Shown piece after piece: positions 36,401 through 43,934 of a stretch of DNA of 54,500 bases. Under the pieces are notes generated by a model, which had not been told where the DNA came from, made no database searches, and worked only from the letters and a program-made list of their open reading frames with translations. The position numbers and the translations under genes were made by a program. Position 1 is the first letter of the stretch; each line of letters starts with the position of its first letter. The DNA is from Clostridia bacterium (lineage in GTDB: Bacteria > Bacillota > Clostridia > Oscillospirales > CAG-272), in the NCBI GenBank assembly GCA_017621755.1, contig JAGASL010000015.1, forward strand, positions 1-54,500, given 5' to 3'.

Positions 36401-39400
36401 GCAGCAAGTCTGCAAGCGGCACGTTTGATTTCAACATCGAAAACAGCATTTGGGAACAGTTTGACAAGCTCGCGTTCGAGTCGCAGTCTGTAAACGCGAC
36501 CGTCGACTTCGAGCTGAAGGATAGCGTGCTGACCACCGGTAGCCACCTGGTATTCGGCGTTTCTCGCGGCGAGGTCGTGATCGACAATTCCAACGTCAAC
36601 GTTGGTACCGCCCGCCAGATCGAGAACCAGAGCACCATGACCATCAAGAATGGCGCTGTGGTAAACGGTGCTGTTGCAACCAGCTCCAACGCCAAGAACC
36701 CCGGTACCATCATTGTTGAAGATGCGACCTACGCGGTCACCGGTGAGTTCTCCGGCTCTGACCTGGGCACCGGCACGCTCATCATCAAGAAGGGCGCGAC
36801 CGTTAGCGCAGGCAGCATTACCAAGGCAAACATCAAGGTCGATGCGACCGGCATGGCTGCAGGTGACACGATCAACCTCACTGCCAACCTTGCCAATCAC
36901 GCAGGCACGCTGAGCGTTGTAAACAACGATAAGCTGGAAGCCAAGATCGTAGACGGCAAGATCGTTCTGGCCGTGAAGCCCGTGGCCCAGATCGGTGAGA
37001 CCACCTACGCAACGCTTGAAGATGCCTTCAAGGCGGCAACGAGCGGCTGCACGATCGAGATCCTTTCTGACGTAACGGTCGACTATTATTGGGATGTTCG
37101 CTACACCGGCGCGAAGTTCACCGTTCCCGTTACCATCGATGGTAACGACCACACGCTGACCTTCACCAACACGGTCTACGATGGCGGTAACTATTTCTCC
37201 GCATTCCGCTTTGAGGATGATGCCACCGTCAAGAATCTGACCATTGACATGAAGAATGCACAGTCCGGGTTCCAGGGCAGATTCCGCGCGATCTCGGCTA
37301 AGGCAAATCTGACGGTTGATGGCTGTACCTTCATCGGTAACGGCTCGACCGCTAACACCCGCGCCATCATCTTTGGCGAGAGCGCAGGTGCGAACGTTGG
37401 CAACCTGGAAATCTCTATCACCAACTCTGAATTCCAGGGCTGGAGAAGAGCGATCAGCGATAATGAAAACGCACAGGACGTTAAGACGGTTGAGATCACG
37501 GGTAATACCGTGACTGACGCCAGCATTTACGTCAGCGCGACCGATACCGTGACCCTGACGGGTAACACCGTAGAGGACGGTTACGTAAACATTAAGTCCT
37601 ACACCGCAAACAACACGCTGGACGTTACGGCAACCGGCAACACGCTGGAAGCGAACGGCGATCCGAGCACGACCAACTGCAACAAGATCAATGCCGGCGG
37701 TACGATCATCGCACAGGATGGCTTCGTCGTTCCCGCAACCGGCGATATTCAGGTCGGTTATGTGACCGATAACTTCAACCATAAGGGCTACAGCGCGATC
37801 TCGGGCGAGGCTGTTAAGGTCAACGCCAAGGAGAGCTTTGTAGTCAAGATGTACAAGGGCACGACCCTGGTCGGCACGGCCACGCTGAACGACCCCGAGC
37901 ACGTTCTGCTCAACGGTGTAAGCAAGTCTATCTCCTGGCACGCTGCTCTGACCAATGACGGCGATACCTGGTGGGTTACCGAGTGGGTCGGCGGCGCGCT
38001 CAAGGCTGATTCTGTTCCCGACAGAGTAGAGCTTTGGGTCGATGGCGAGATGACCAGCGAGGGCGAAGTTAAGCTTAACAATGCGGATAACTCCTATCCC
38101 GTTGTTGCGGCAAAGGTTGACGAAAACGGCGTGATCGAGAAGTTCATCACGGCGGCACCCTACATCGGCAATGCCGATTATGCGGCAGCCATGAACACCG
38201 CGTTCGCAGAGGGTGGCAACCTTGTCATGCTGCGCGACCTGCAGCTGGCCGCTGCTTTGGTGGTAGCTAACGGCACAAGCGTCACGCTTGACCTGAACGG
38301 CAAGACCATTGCCGGTACGGATAATGCGACCGGCAGCTTTGGCCTGATTACCAACCGCGGTACGCTGACCATCAAGGATAGCGCCGGCAATGGTAAGATC
38401 ACGCTGGTAGCAACCAACAATCGCGAATTTTACAACTATTCCTCCGTTCTTTCTAACACGGTTGGCGGCAAGCTGATCGTTGAGTCGGGCACCTTCGAGC
38501 ATCTCGGCGGCACCGACATGGCATACGGCATTGACAACCTGACCAACGGCAAGGGTACCTATGCCGAGACCGTTATCAACGGCGGTACGGTTAAGTCCAC
38601 CTACCGTGCAATTCGTCAGTTCCTCAACGGCGTTGAGGCGCAGAATATTCTGACCATCAACGACGGTACGATCGAGGGCACGAACAAGTCCGTTTGGATG
38701 CAGGATCCGAGCAAGAACGCCAACACCGGCGCGCTGACGATCGGTGAAAACGCAACCATCAAGGGCGACGTTTACCTGACCGTTACGGAAGACTCTACCG
38801 AATGGCCTGTTGAGGTTTCGGTTGCAGCCGCTGCACTGGACGGCGCGTCTAAGGTCCTGACGAACCAACACGTTCCTGCCGGCTACGAGCTGCAGCTGAA
38901 CAATGGCAGCTACGGCGTGATCAAATGCGTAGCCTCCATCACCGATGCAGAGGGCAACGTAAAGAATTACGCATCCCTGGCAGATGCCTTTGCCGCCGTT
39001 CAGGAGGGCGAGACCATCGAGCTGCTGGCCGGCACGATCAGCGAGGGCACGATCAAGATGCCCGCTGCGCTGAAGAACGTCACCATCAAGGGTGCGGCTG
39101 ATCATACCAGCATCCTGAAGGATATGAAGATCATGTCTTGCGATGGCAATAGCATTGCCTACGAGGGCCTGACCTTTGACGGCATCGTATTTGACAATTC
39201 CAACATCGTGATCACCGGTTGGAGAAGCAACGGTGTGACCCTGGCCGATCTCACGATCACGAACTGTATCTTCAAGGATATCGTTGGTGCCAATACCGAG
39301 GCTGCCGTTCACCTGAACCTGGCTGCTACCGAGGCTGTTAACGGCTTCACCTTCACGAACAACGTCATTGACGGTGTTTCGGGTGGCGATAAATCTGGTG

Positions 39401-42400
39401 TTTACTTCCAGGCTACTGGCGAGGTCATCTTTACCGGTAACAAGATCAACAACGTAGCATTCCGTCCGTTCGTGCTGCAGACCACCTCGGATGACGGCGT
39501 AGCCGACACCGTAGTGATCGAGGGCAACACCTTCTCCGGCAGTGCTGCCGGCCGCCTGCAGCTGCTGACGAACAATGCAAGCGGTACCGATGCCACGAAG
39601 ATCACCACGACCAACAACGTGATCACGGGCATCACCAGCGCACAGCAGATCTGCTATTGGAAGCTCCCGGCAAATACCGAGGTCGATATCAGCAAGAACT
39701 ACTATGACGTCGACATCGTGGCCAACCCGGGTCTGATCTATCTTAATAGCGCGGCCACCAGCGTTCGGGATCTGGCAGATATGGGCGTATTCCCGATCTA
39801 CACCGAGCTGAATGATGACGGCACGATCGACGTGACCAGCGAGTTCACGCCTGTGATCATCCCGTTTGACGGCGAGGGCACGGCGACCGCTCCGTATCAG
39901 ATCACGAGCGTTGAGGATCTGAAGGCTCTTGCCGAGCTGGTTAACGGCGGCATGAGCTTTGAGGGCACCTATTTCGTAGTAACGGCTGCCATTGATCTCG
40001 CAAGCGAGGCAAACTGGACGCCTATTGGTAAGTCCGGCGCTCCGTTCAGCGGTATCTTTGATGGCGGCAACTACACCATCTCGAACCTAAAGGCCTCTGG
40101 CGAGTCCCACGTTGGTCTCTTCGGCTTGATGTCTGGCGGAACGGCCGTGATCAAGAACGTGAAGATCAATAACGCGACCGTTAGCGGTATCTCGTACGTA
40201 GCCGCTCTGGTTGGTCAGGGCTACACCGGCACGATCGATAACTGCCACGTAAGCGGCAGCATTCAGATCTCCGGCAACTACATGGTCGGTGGTATCTCCG
40301 GCCAGGGCTACGCTGCACTCAAGAACTGCTCTGTCATCGGCGATGGCGCTGCAACCAGCTTCATCAAGGGTGTTTACAGTGCGGTAGATCTCGAGGGCGA
40401 TAAGGTCGGTGGTATCGTTGGTCACTGCGCCGAGGGCACCAAGATTGCCATTGATGCATGCACGGTTTCCGGTGTGACCATTACCGGCACTCGCAGCGTA
40501 GGTGGTATTGTTGGTACTGGATTTACTAATCATACGATTACCGACTGCACGGTAACGGATGTGGTGATCGGCACCAATGCATCTACCGAATACGCAGCAG
40601 ATAACGCTGGCAAGCTCAGCGTAGGCGGCATCGTTGGTGAGTACAGAAATAATGACACCAACGGCCAACTGAACAACTGTGTGGTGAAGAACGTTACCTT
40701 CACCAATGAAAATAGCGTAACCGCTTCTATCGGTGCTCTGACCGGCGGCTGGCGTAACGGTACGATGACGGATCCTGTCAACAACGTTACCCCGTCGAAC
40801 AACGAGGTTTGGACCACCACCATCACCGGCACGAACAACGAATACCTGATGGTAGCCGTTGCCGACGTGGATGGCGCAACCTACTACACGCTGTATGAGG
40901 CAGTTGCTGCTGCAAACGGCAAGACCGTGAAGCTGCTTAGCGACGTTACCGTTCGCGAGAGCGTTGAGATTGCTGAAAACGACGTGATCACGCTCGACCT
41001 GAATGGTAAGACCATCAATGCGGCGTATGTCTCCGGCAGCACGACCAATCACGTATATGCATTTACCGTTAACGTTAACGGTGAAATGACCATTACTGGC
41101 AATGGTGTGATCAACACCCGTGGCATCTACAACTATGGTAAGTTGACGCTGGAGAATGGCACCATCAATGCCATTGACGGTAACGGTGGCTATGGCGTTG
41201 TTAGCTATGCGGGTGCGACCTTCACGATGAACGGTGGTACGATCGCCACGACCCTGGAGGATGACAACAAGGTTGATGAGGGCGGTTATGATGCTACTAC
41301 CGTGCGTGTGGAAGCAGGTGCAACCTTCACGATGAAGGGTGGCGAGATCAAGAACATCTGTGATTTCACCGTTGCAATCGATAACCATGGTACCACTACG
41401 ATCGAAGCCGGCAAGGTTTCTTCGGTTCATACCACGGTTGCCAACTATGGTACGCTGACCATCGAGGGTGGCGAATTTACCTGCGATGGCTTGGAGGGTA
41501 TAACGGCTCATGCTGTTTGGGCAGCTGACGGTACTACCACCATCAAGGGCGGTACCTTCGACGGTAAGGATAACTATAATGGCTTTAACGTTGATGCATC
41601 CGAGGGTGCAGTAGTGAACATTACTGGCGGTACCTTCCTGGCAGTTCATAGCGGCTCTCTGTACGGTGAGGGCACGATCACCGTTTCCGGCGGTATCTTC
41701 TTCGATGAGGTACCTGCAGAGCGTTGTGCCGAGGGCTACGTTCCTGCTAAGAATGCAGACGACACCTACGGTGTCAAGGTTGGTGCAAGCGTTTATGGTT
41801 CTACCGTTAACCTGGGCAGCGCACTGGGCATGAAGTTCTTTGTAGAGAAGAACGTACTGCTGGCTGTTATGGCGGCAAACGGTGATGAGACGCTGGAAGG
41901 CTACTATGCTGTTATCACCAGAACCTATGCAGACGGTACAACCGATACGCAAACGGTTACCAATTGGATCGAATACGATTACTCCGGCAAGGAAACCATG
42001 CCGCTGTACGTATTTGGCTACGGCAACATCAATGCCAAGGAAATGATCGATATGATCTCCTTCCAGGTATTTGATGCAGAAGGCAACGCCATAACCGAGG
42101 TTTATACGGACAGCATTCAGGCGTTCACGATGAGATCGGTGGCACATGAAGAAGCAAAGGCATCTCCGAGTGCAAGCCTGCTCAAACTGCTGGTTGACAT
42201 GCTGAACTATGGTGCTGCTGCACAGACCTATGAAACGTATGCGGTGGATAACCTGGCCAACAGCAAGCTGACCGAAGCACAGAAGGCATACGGTACAGCA
42301 AGCGAAACGGCTGTTCCGGATGATAACGATCAGATTCTGTCGGTTACCGGCGCTACGGAATATTACTACGGCGATACCCTGAACTTGGGTACAGACATCC

Positions 42401-42771
42401 GCATGAAGATCTTCTTCCAGAATCTGACGCCAGAGCAGCTGGCAAGTATCTCGGCTAAGGTTACCTTTACGAATCATGAAGGCGAAGCATACGAGCTTAC
42501 CTATGCCGCTTCGGACTTTGCAAAGTATGGTGATACGGATTATTACGTAATCGGTATCGACAAGCTGGTTGCTGCTGATGCGAATACGGTTGTTACATGT
42601 GTAGTAATGATTGATGGGGAGACTACGCTCACGATTGAGAACAGCATCAACGATTACCTGTATCGTGCTTACTCGTATGATACGGAAAATCAAAGCATCT
42701 ACCATGCGGTTTACTACTATTGCGATTCTGCGAACGCGTACTTCCACCCTACCACAACTGCAGCAGAATAA
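30406..42771 (+). CDS. Giant secreted beta-helix/GLUG-repeat surface protein
   Basis: This 4,121-aa protein has a signal peptide (about 1-28, MAVMA then SEEQ). Most of it is parallel beta-helix-like sequence with runs such as LTIDLNGKTF and TIKNGT. At least eight copies of a ~40-residue module (A.IG...Y.SLQAA..AA..GDT..LL.DV) recur from about residue 675 to 3490, separating helical blocks. GLUG-like repeats (VGGIVG, HVGLFGLMSGG) lie near 360-630 and 3165-3465. Residues ~3795-4121 hold two related halves opening YGSTVNLGSALGMKFFV and YGDTLNLGTDIRMKIFF, with LLNYGAAAQTYETY between them. No LPXTG or transmembrane anchor is present. It is probably an adhesin or glycan-contacting protein. Codons favour GGT/GTT/AAC more than in its neighbours, as in highly expressed genes. 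Confidence 0.88.
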   Translation: MKRFSLRLWSFLLAMLMVLSLVPMAVMASEEQNDDVIVLTTEGGGTITIIRSNTQTEEKEDVLTVAEPKEYQAGEATTVATEAELKNALAAGGEIKLTADITTTAALNTEGVTATIDLNSYTLNVRAGDNKFIDESNITIKNGTINIDGVVVGGNAVFCLDEYEKTLVTKLTLVDVDLVGENYSSAYGIFYIGDSSVLTVEGGEWKLTNDLFEAGGVFKADTAKATLNITGTTMDLHNVRRGVTWAATTIDGATIKITGDADGVDAEMEHGFNRSPLTITNSTITMENLVGRGITAEGGAVVIEGTSSVTMTNCQEATLDVRAGQTVTIEETATVEMDAAPTINNGTIAGDGKVEIIVTGLSGAGKATDPFLINNIKELEWFRDDVNAGNNYSGKYVKLTDNIDLSTVANWTPIGNSTNKFQGTFDGNDKTISNLVIEAEGKSNIGFFGFTTNGEIKNLTINNAKVTGRLNVGVVAGTPYTSKYTDIKVTGHVEVNGMAYVGGVGGKNAYANWTNITVDVDNTSYVKGTSTENGVAYRTYVGGIVGFNGEGSHTFKNISSNIKVIGDVSDIGGLFGIAHYGNNFDTVTFAGTVEAPEGADEVGGIAGVWHNQAGYTVTMNNVTVADTAKVTINGEDVTATNGVVGSAYNASNETVSNSGSLKIEGEEAWLKPAAKIGETEYATLQAALDAAYAAGGTVTVTLLADVAENVTLTEKVGMYCTIDGAGKTVKGKITIAPLSDTNDNRRITIQNVNFVNTADTAVDFITANVTNHYPRLSVLDCSFTGNGKETDVAIRTKSAYDLIIKDCTGTGLHSFLQNRAGVKVTVRNVTVTESKGGLALSTAQNVTVRGCNLTTDTYGIRLDAELDTSVTLHGNVVNAYVPVSVRNATATDYKLSFNGSDSSYTATNADGVWCAICTTEYEEGKSLNEATGNVKITWNTDVLDKSSVYGAYEWPIEVVYGDGYTKGFDSLMSAMNSGYSGSTEKTIIVHKDITESMDELSGNIATDNPNGVTIKNTIVDSWIYCSEDFTIGEGVTYDATGYASGLFVYAEDAVINGTVLTDCYYQRYAGTKLTINEPGSMTVKTETFILRYTDGDAEAGIYVVGDNDDSTVGLNASVIYFYQGIISAKNADIKVGTYWQTNETDGTGSANLVLDNSNMTVTVNEHNMKATGNSTVTLTNGSSVSVAGGYQGAAVEMDETSSMTKNGASVLVAKVGDVGYAASLQAAVNAAAEGDTIVLLADVEQADGVIITDKKLTIDLNGKTFTVSKGDSTNNRNFKINGASVVTIKNGTMVAKGDYSSGAYGTVRTEGTANVTLTDLKLYNYRGNGLNIKALSGTTVTMNDVEIYAQYGGGVEAAGGTVELTDVTIVQKGMYTAPYNSMAISVNGGGKAIVYSGTYSTECLTAEEANNQGTSHGPWVAGVLNSGGTLTIKGGTFSNDNFGENNLATYARGLFLADTGAVIEVEGGTFNALKTVFEFQNNLGDASKQPGALVSGGTFSADPTDGNYPSFIELAEGFEVVENADGTYGVEEMIAVAQIGEKKYYSLQAALDAAVVAGDTVEVVLLEDIDLTGTTWTPVYFDSYSASGANTLIINGNHKTITGLSDMLFSGIWTGTKFEVKDLTIDKANIKHDVDDAAGTVGVGAIVGNVSAIETVVLSNVKLTDSYVEGGHWTGGFFGFIAGYSKENDGPVFTTVEITNCAVIESVIVGKGSVGGVVGHATGDAWTSFGIAESTVTGNTITSTGTSNNKAGIVAGTIGAAGTELNGKTGGVSVSVTESENTATSHGTEITTVYGRQGSTTGKLTVTGGKYENKPVEDNVSYAAPAEGFEIVENADGSYGIQKEKVAEVNGTKYETLAEAAAAAQAGQTIILLADVTEDVTLPAGVIFNGNGKSVGVITAEGTITFEGHTKATNFGVAYTNTEINIGVGACLEITGTGRLVIGHGCTFNIEGNITDAKTADKSTIQPSLIMPGASFTGAGVTFNVKNAYIKTTASYCSSSKSASGTFDFNIENSIWEQFDKLAFESQSVNATVDFELKDSVLTTGSHLVFGVSRGEVVIDNSNVNVGTARQIENQSTMTIKNGAVVNGAVATSSNAKNPGTIIVEDATYAVTGEFSGSDLGTGTLIIKKGATVSAGSITKANIKVDATGMAAGDTINLTANLANHAGTLSVVNNDKLEAKIVDGKIVLAVKPVAQIGETTYATLEDAFKAATSGCTIEILSDVTVDYYWDVRYTGAKFTVPVTIDGNDHTLTFTNTVYDGGNYFSAFRFEDDATVKNLTIDMKNAQSGFQGRFRAISAKANLTVDGCTFIGNGSTANTRAIIFGESAGANVGNLEISITNSEFQGWRRAISDNENAQDVKTVEITGNTVTDASIYVSATDTVTLTGNTVEDGYVNIKSYTANNTLDVTATGNTLEANGDPSTTNCNKINAGGTIIAQDGFVVPATGDIQVGYVTDNFNHKGYSAISGEAVKVNAKESFVVKMYKGTTLVGTATLNDPEHVLLNGVSKSISWHAALTNDGDTWWVTEWVGGALKADSVPDRVELWVDGEMTSEGEVKLNNADNSYPVVAAKVDENGVIEKFITAAPYIGNADYAAAMNTAFAEGGNLVMLRDLQLAAALVVANGTSVTLDLNGKTIAGTDNATGSFGLITNRGTLTIKDSAGNGKITLVATNNREFYNYSSVLSNTVGGKLIVESGTFEHLGGTDMAYGIDNLTNGKGTYAETVINGGTVKSTYRAIRQFLNGVEAQNILTINDGTIEGTNKSVWMQDPSKNANTGALTIGENATIKGDVYLTVTEDSTEWPVEVSVAAAALDGASKVLTNQHVPAGYELQLNNGSYGVIKCVASITDAEGNVKNYASLADAFAAVQEGETIELLAGTISEGTIKMPAALKNVTIKGAADHTSILKDMKIMSCDGNSIAYEGLTFDGIVFDNSNIVITGWRSNGVTLADLTITNCIFKDIVGANTEAAVHLNLAATEAVNGFTFTNNVIDGVSGGDKSGVYFQATGEVIFTGNKINNVAFRPFVLQTTSDDGVADTVVIEGNTFSGSAAGRLQLLTNNASGTDATKITTTNNVITGITSAQQICYWKLPANTEVDISKNYYDVDIVANPGLIYLNSAATSVRDLADMGVFPIYTELNDDGTIDVTSEFTPVIIPFDGEGTATAPYQITSVEDLKALAELVNGGMSFEGTYFVVTAAIDLASEANWTPIGKSGAPFSGIFDGGNYTISNLKASGESHVGLFGLMSGGTAVIKNVKINNATVSGISYVAALVGQGYTGTIDNCHVSGSIQISGNYMVGGISGQGYAALKNCSVIGDGAATSFIKGVYSAVDLEGDKVGGIVGHCAEGTKIAIDACTVSGVTITGTRSVGGIVGTGFTNHTITDCTVTDVVIGTNASTEYAADNAGKLSVGGIVGEYRNNDTNGQLNNCVVKNVTFTNENSVTASIGALTGGWRNGTMTDPVNNVTPSNNEVWTTTITGTNNEYLMVAVADVDGATYYTLYEAVAAANGKTVKLLSDVTVRESVEIAENDVITLDLNGKTINAAYVSGSTTNHVYAFTVNVNGEMTITGNGVINTRGIYNYGKLTLENGTINAIDGNGGYGVVSYAGATFTMNGGTIATTLEDDNKVDEGGYDATTVRVEAGATFTMKGGEIKNICDFTVAIDNHGTTTIEAGKVSSVHTTVANYGTLTIEGGEFTCDGLEGITAHAVWAADGTTTIKGGTFDGKDNYNGFNVDASEGAVVNITGGTFLAVHSGSLYGEGTITVSGGIFFDEVPAERCAEGYVPAKNADDTYGVKVGASVYGSTVNLGSALGMKFFVEKNVLLAVMAANGDETLEGYYAVITRTYADGTTDTQTVTNWIEYDYSGKETMPLYVFGYGNINAKEMIDMISFQVFDAEGNAITEVYTDSIQAFTMRSVAHEEAKASPSASLLKLLVDMLNYGAAAQTYETYAVDNLANSKLTEAQKAYGTASETAVPDDNDQILSVTGATEYYYGDTLNLGTDIRMKIFFQNLTPEQLASISAKVTFTNHEGEAYELTYAASDFAKYGDTDYYVIGIDKLVAADANTVVTCVVMIDGETTLTIENSINDYLYRAYSYDTENQSIYHAVYYYCDSANAYFHPTTTAAE

Positions 42772-42796
42772 TATGACATAGAAAGGAATTTAGAAA

Positions 42797-42958
42797 ATGA
42801 AAAAGTATATTGCTCCTAAGTGTGATATTTGTGCGTTTGCTGCCGGCGATATTATTATGGACTCCTGGGTTGGAAGTGACGTGGGCGACCTTCCCATTAT
42901 GGGCGGCGGTACAAGCACAAGCAGTGCCGTTCAGAGCGCGTTGGAAGATTTTAGTTAA
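42797..42958 (+). CDS. 53-aa ORF after the giant protein gene
   Basis: This ORF is 53 codons, beginning MKKYIAPKCDICAFAAGDII and ending with ALEDFS. It starts 25 nt after the giant-gene stop with AAAGGAA at good spacing. The opening MKKY..P....... resembles a class of short ORFs often seen in gut Bacteroidota and Firmicutes genomes, whose function is unknown. It has no clear signal peptide. The middle is Gly/Ser/Thr-rich (IMGGGTSTSSAV), and its only cysteines are C9 and C12. A strong double terminator follows, so it is cotranscribed with the giant gene. It could be a peptide precursor, a small regulator or an accessory of the surface protein. Confidence 0.6.
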   Translation: MKKYIAPKCDICAFAAGDIIMDSWVGSDVGDLPIMGGGTSTSSAVQSALEDFS

Positions 42959-42964
42959 GTCAGC

Positions 42965-42994
42965 CCCCACCCGGCGCGAAAGCGCCGGGTGGGG
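42965..42994 (+). terminator. GC-rich hairpin after the 53-aa ORF
   Basis: CCCCACCCGGCGC, a GAAA tetraloop and GCGCCGGGTGGGG form a very stable 13-bp stem, without a T-run. It may protect the 3' end or cause pausing. Confidence 0.7.
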
Positions 42995-43024
42995 AAAGAC
43001 CTGCATGCAAGCACAAACAAAACA

Positions 43025-43062
43025 AGAACCCGCCTGTGCGTTGGCACAGGCGGGTTTTCTTT
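43025..43062 (+). terminator. Intrinsic terminator of the giant-protein operon
   Basis: AACCCGCCTGTGC, loop GTTG, GCACAGGCGGGTT and TTCTTT form a canonical terminator. The gap up to 43152 then holds only a short element (GGCGCTTCGCCCCTACGAGG) and no gene. Confidence 0.92.
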
Positions 43063-43152
43063 ATGCGTGGGAATTTGTCAACCGTTTTGCCGCGTTTTGG
43101 TGACAGAAAAGTTGGGTAGGCGCTTCGCCCCTACGAGGTGAGGCAAAAAGAA

Positions 43153-43183
43153 ATGGCGTTGTGCCTTGAAAGCACAACGCCAT
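43153..43183 (-). terminator. Terminator of GH35/GDPD operon
   Basis: ATGGCGTTGTGC and GCACAACGCCAT form a 12-bp stem with a 7-nt loop. On the minus strand TTCTTTTT follows, 13 nt beyond the GDPD stop. Confidence 0.9.
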
Positions 43184-43195
43184 CTTTACCTTTTC

Positions 43196-43921
43196 TTACT
43201 CCAAAATATTGCTGGTGATCATGTCAACGCCCATTTCCGCCAGCATCTCGCCCTGCACCTTGTCATCGCACGTCCAGCAATTGACGGTGATGCCCAGCAC
43301 GTGCAGGCGGTCAACCAGCTCCCGTGTCAGGGCGGGGAAGTGGATGTCCAGATCCAGCCGGTGCTCGCATAGCAGCTCCAGCACCTGCTCGTCTACCTTG
43401 CCGCACAGGAACTGGATCTCAGCCATAGGCAGCAGCTTGCGCAGGTTAATACAGTTTTCACGGCTGAAGGAAATAAAGATCACACCCTCCAGGTAGCCAA
43501 GCGCGCGGATCTCCTCAACCATGCGCACCAGATCGTCATAGGGGAAGGTGTTCTTTACCTCCAGCACGCAGCGCTTGCCATACTTCTTGCAAATGCTGAT
43601 ATATTCAGCAAGCAGCGGCACGCGAATGTCGCGGCGCACGCGGCTGCCGTCACGATCCGGCAGAACGACGTTGGCCACGGCGGCAAAGGGGCTTTGCTCA
43701 ACGTGTACGTCGATCTCGCCGTTGCTAACGCGGCCGGTGGTCTCGTCATGCATGATGACGAACTGGCCGTCCTGCGTGACGTGTACGTCGGTCTCGATGC
43801 CGTAATAGCTGCGGTTGGCGGCGGCAATAAAGGCGGGGCAGGTGTTTTCACGCTCAATGCCTGAAAGCCCGCGGTGGGCCACCATGCGCACCTGCCATTT
43901 TTCAAATTTGATCGTATCCAT
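43196..43921 (-). CDS. Glycerophosphodiester phosphodiesterase
   Basis: This 241-aa TIM-barrel enzyme hydrolyses glycerophosphodiesters to glycerol-3-phosphate and an alcohol. The start at 43921 follows GGGAGAG; a longer frame to 43957 would overlap the GH35 gene. GDPD motifs are clear: VAHRGLSGIERENT at the N terminus (catalytic His), GIETDVHVTQDGQFVIMHDET (metal ligands and second His), VLEVKN in the middle, and VNCWTCDD near the C terminus. There is no signal peptide, so it is cytosolic, of UgpQ type. It follows the GH35 gene by 13 nt in one operon. Confidence 0.92.
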   Translation of the reverse strand: MDTIKFEKWQVRMVAHRGLSGIERENTCPAFIAAANRSYYGIETDVHVTQDGQFVIMHDETTGRVSNGEIDVHVEQSPFAAVANVVLPDRDGSRVRRDIRVPLLAEYISICKKYGKRCVLEVKNTFPYDDLVRMVEEIRALGYLEGVIFISFSRENCINLRKLLPMAEIQFLCGKVDEQVLELLCEHRLDLDIHFPALTRELVDRLHVLGITVNCWTCDDKVQGEMLAEMGVDMITSNILE

Positions 43922-43934
43922 GGTTGCTCTCCCA

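Noticed and set aside
32371..39312. A 2,313-codon open frame on the minus strand inside the 4,121-aa gene
   Set aside because: It is an antisense shadow. The plus-strand protein has a signal peptide, ribosome site and recurring modules, while the minus reading has none and recognises no family.
40087..42747. An 886-codon minus-strand frame under the end of the giant gene
   Set aside because: Same cause: codon bias on the real strand removes antisense stops. No start signals.
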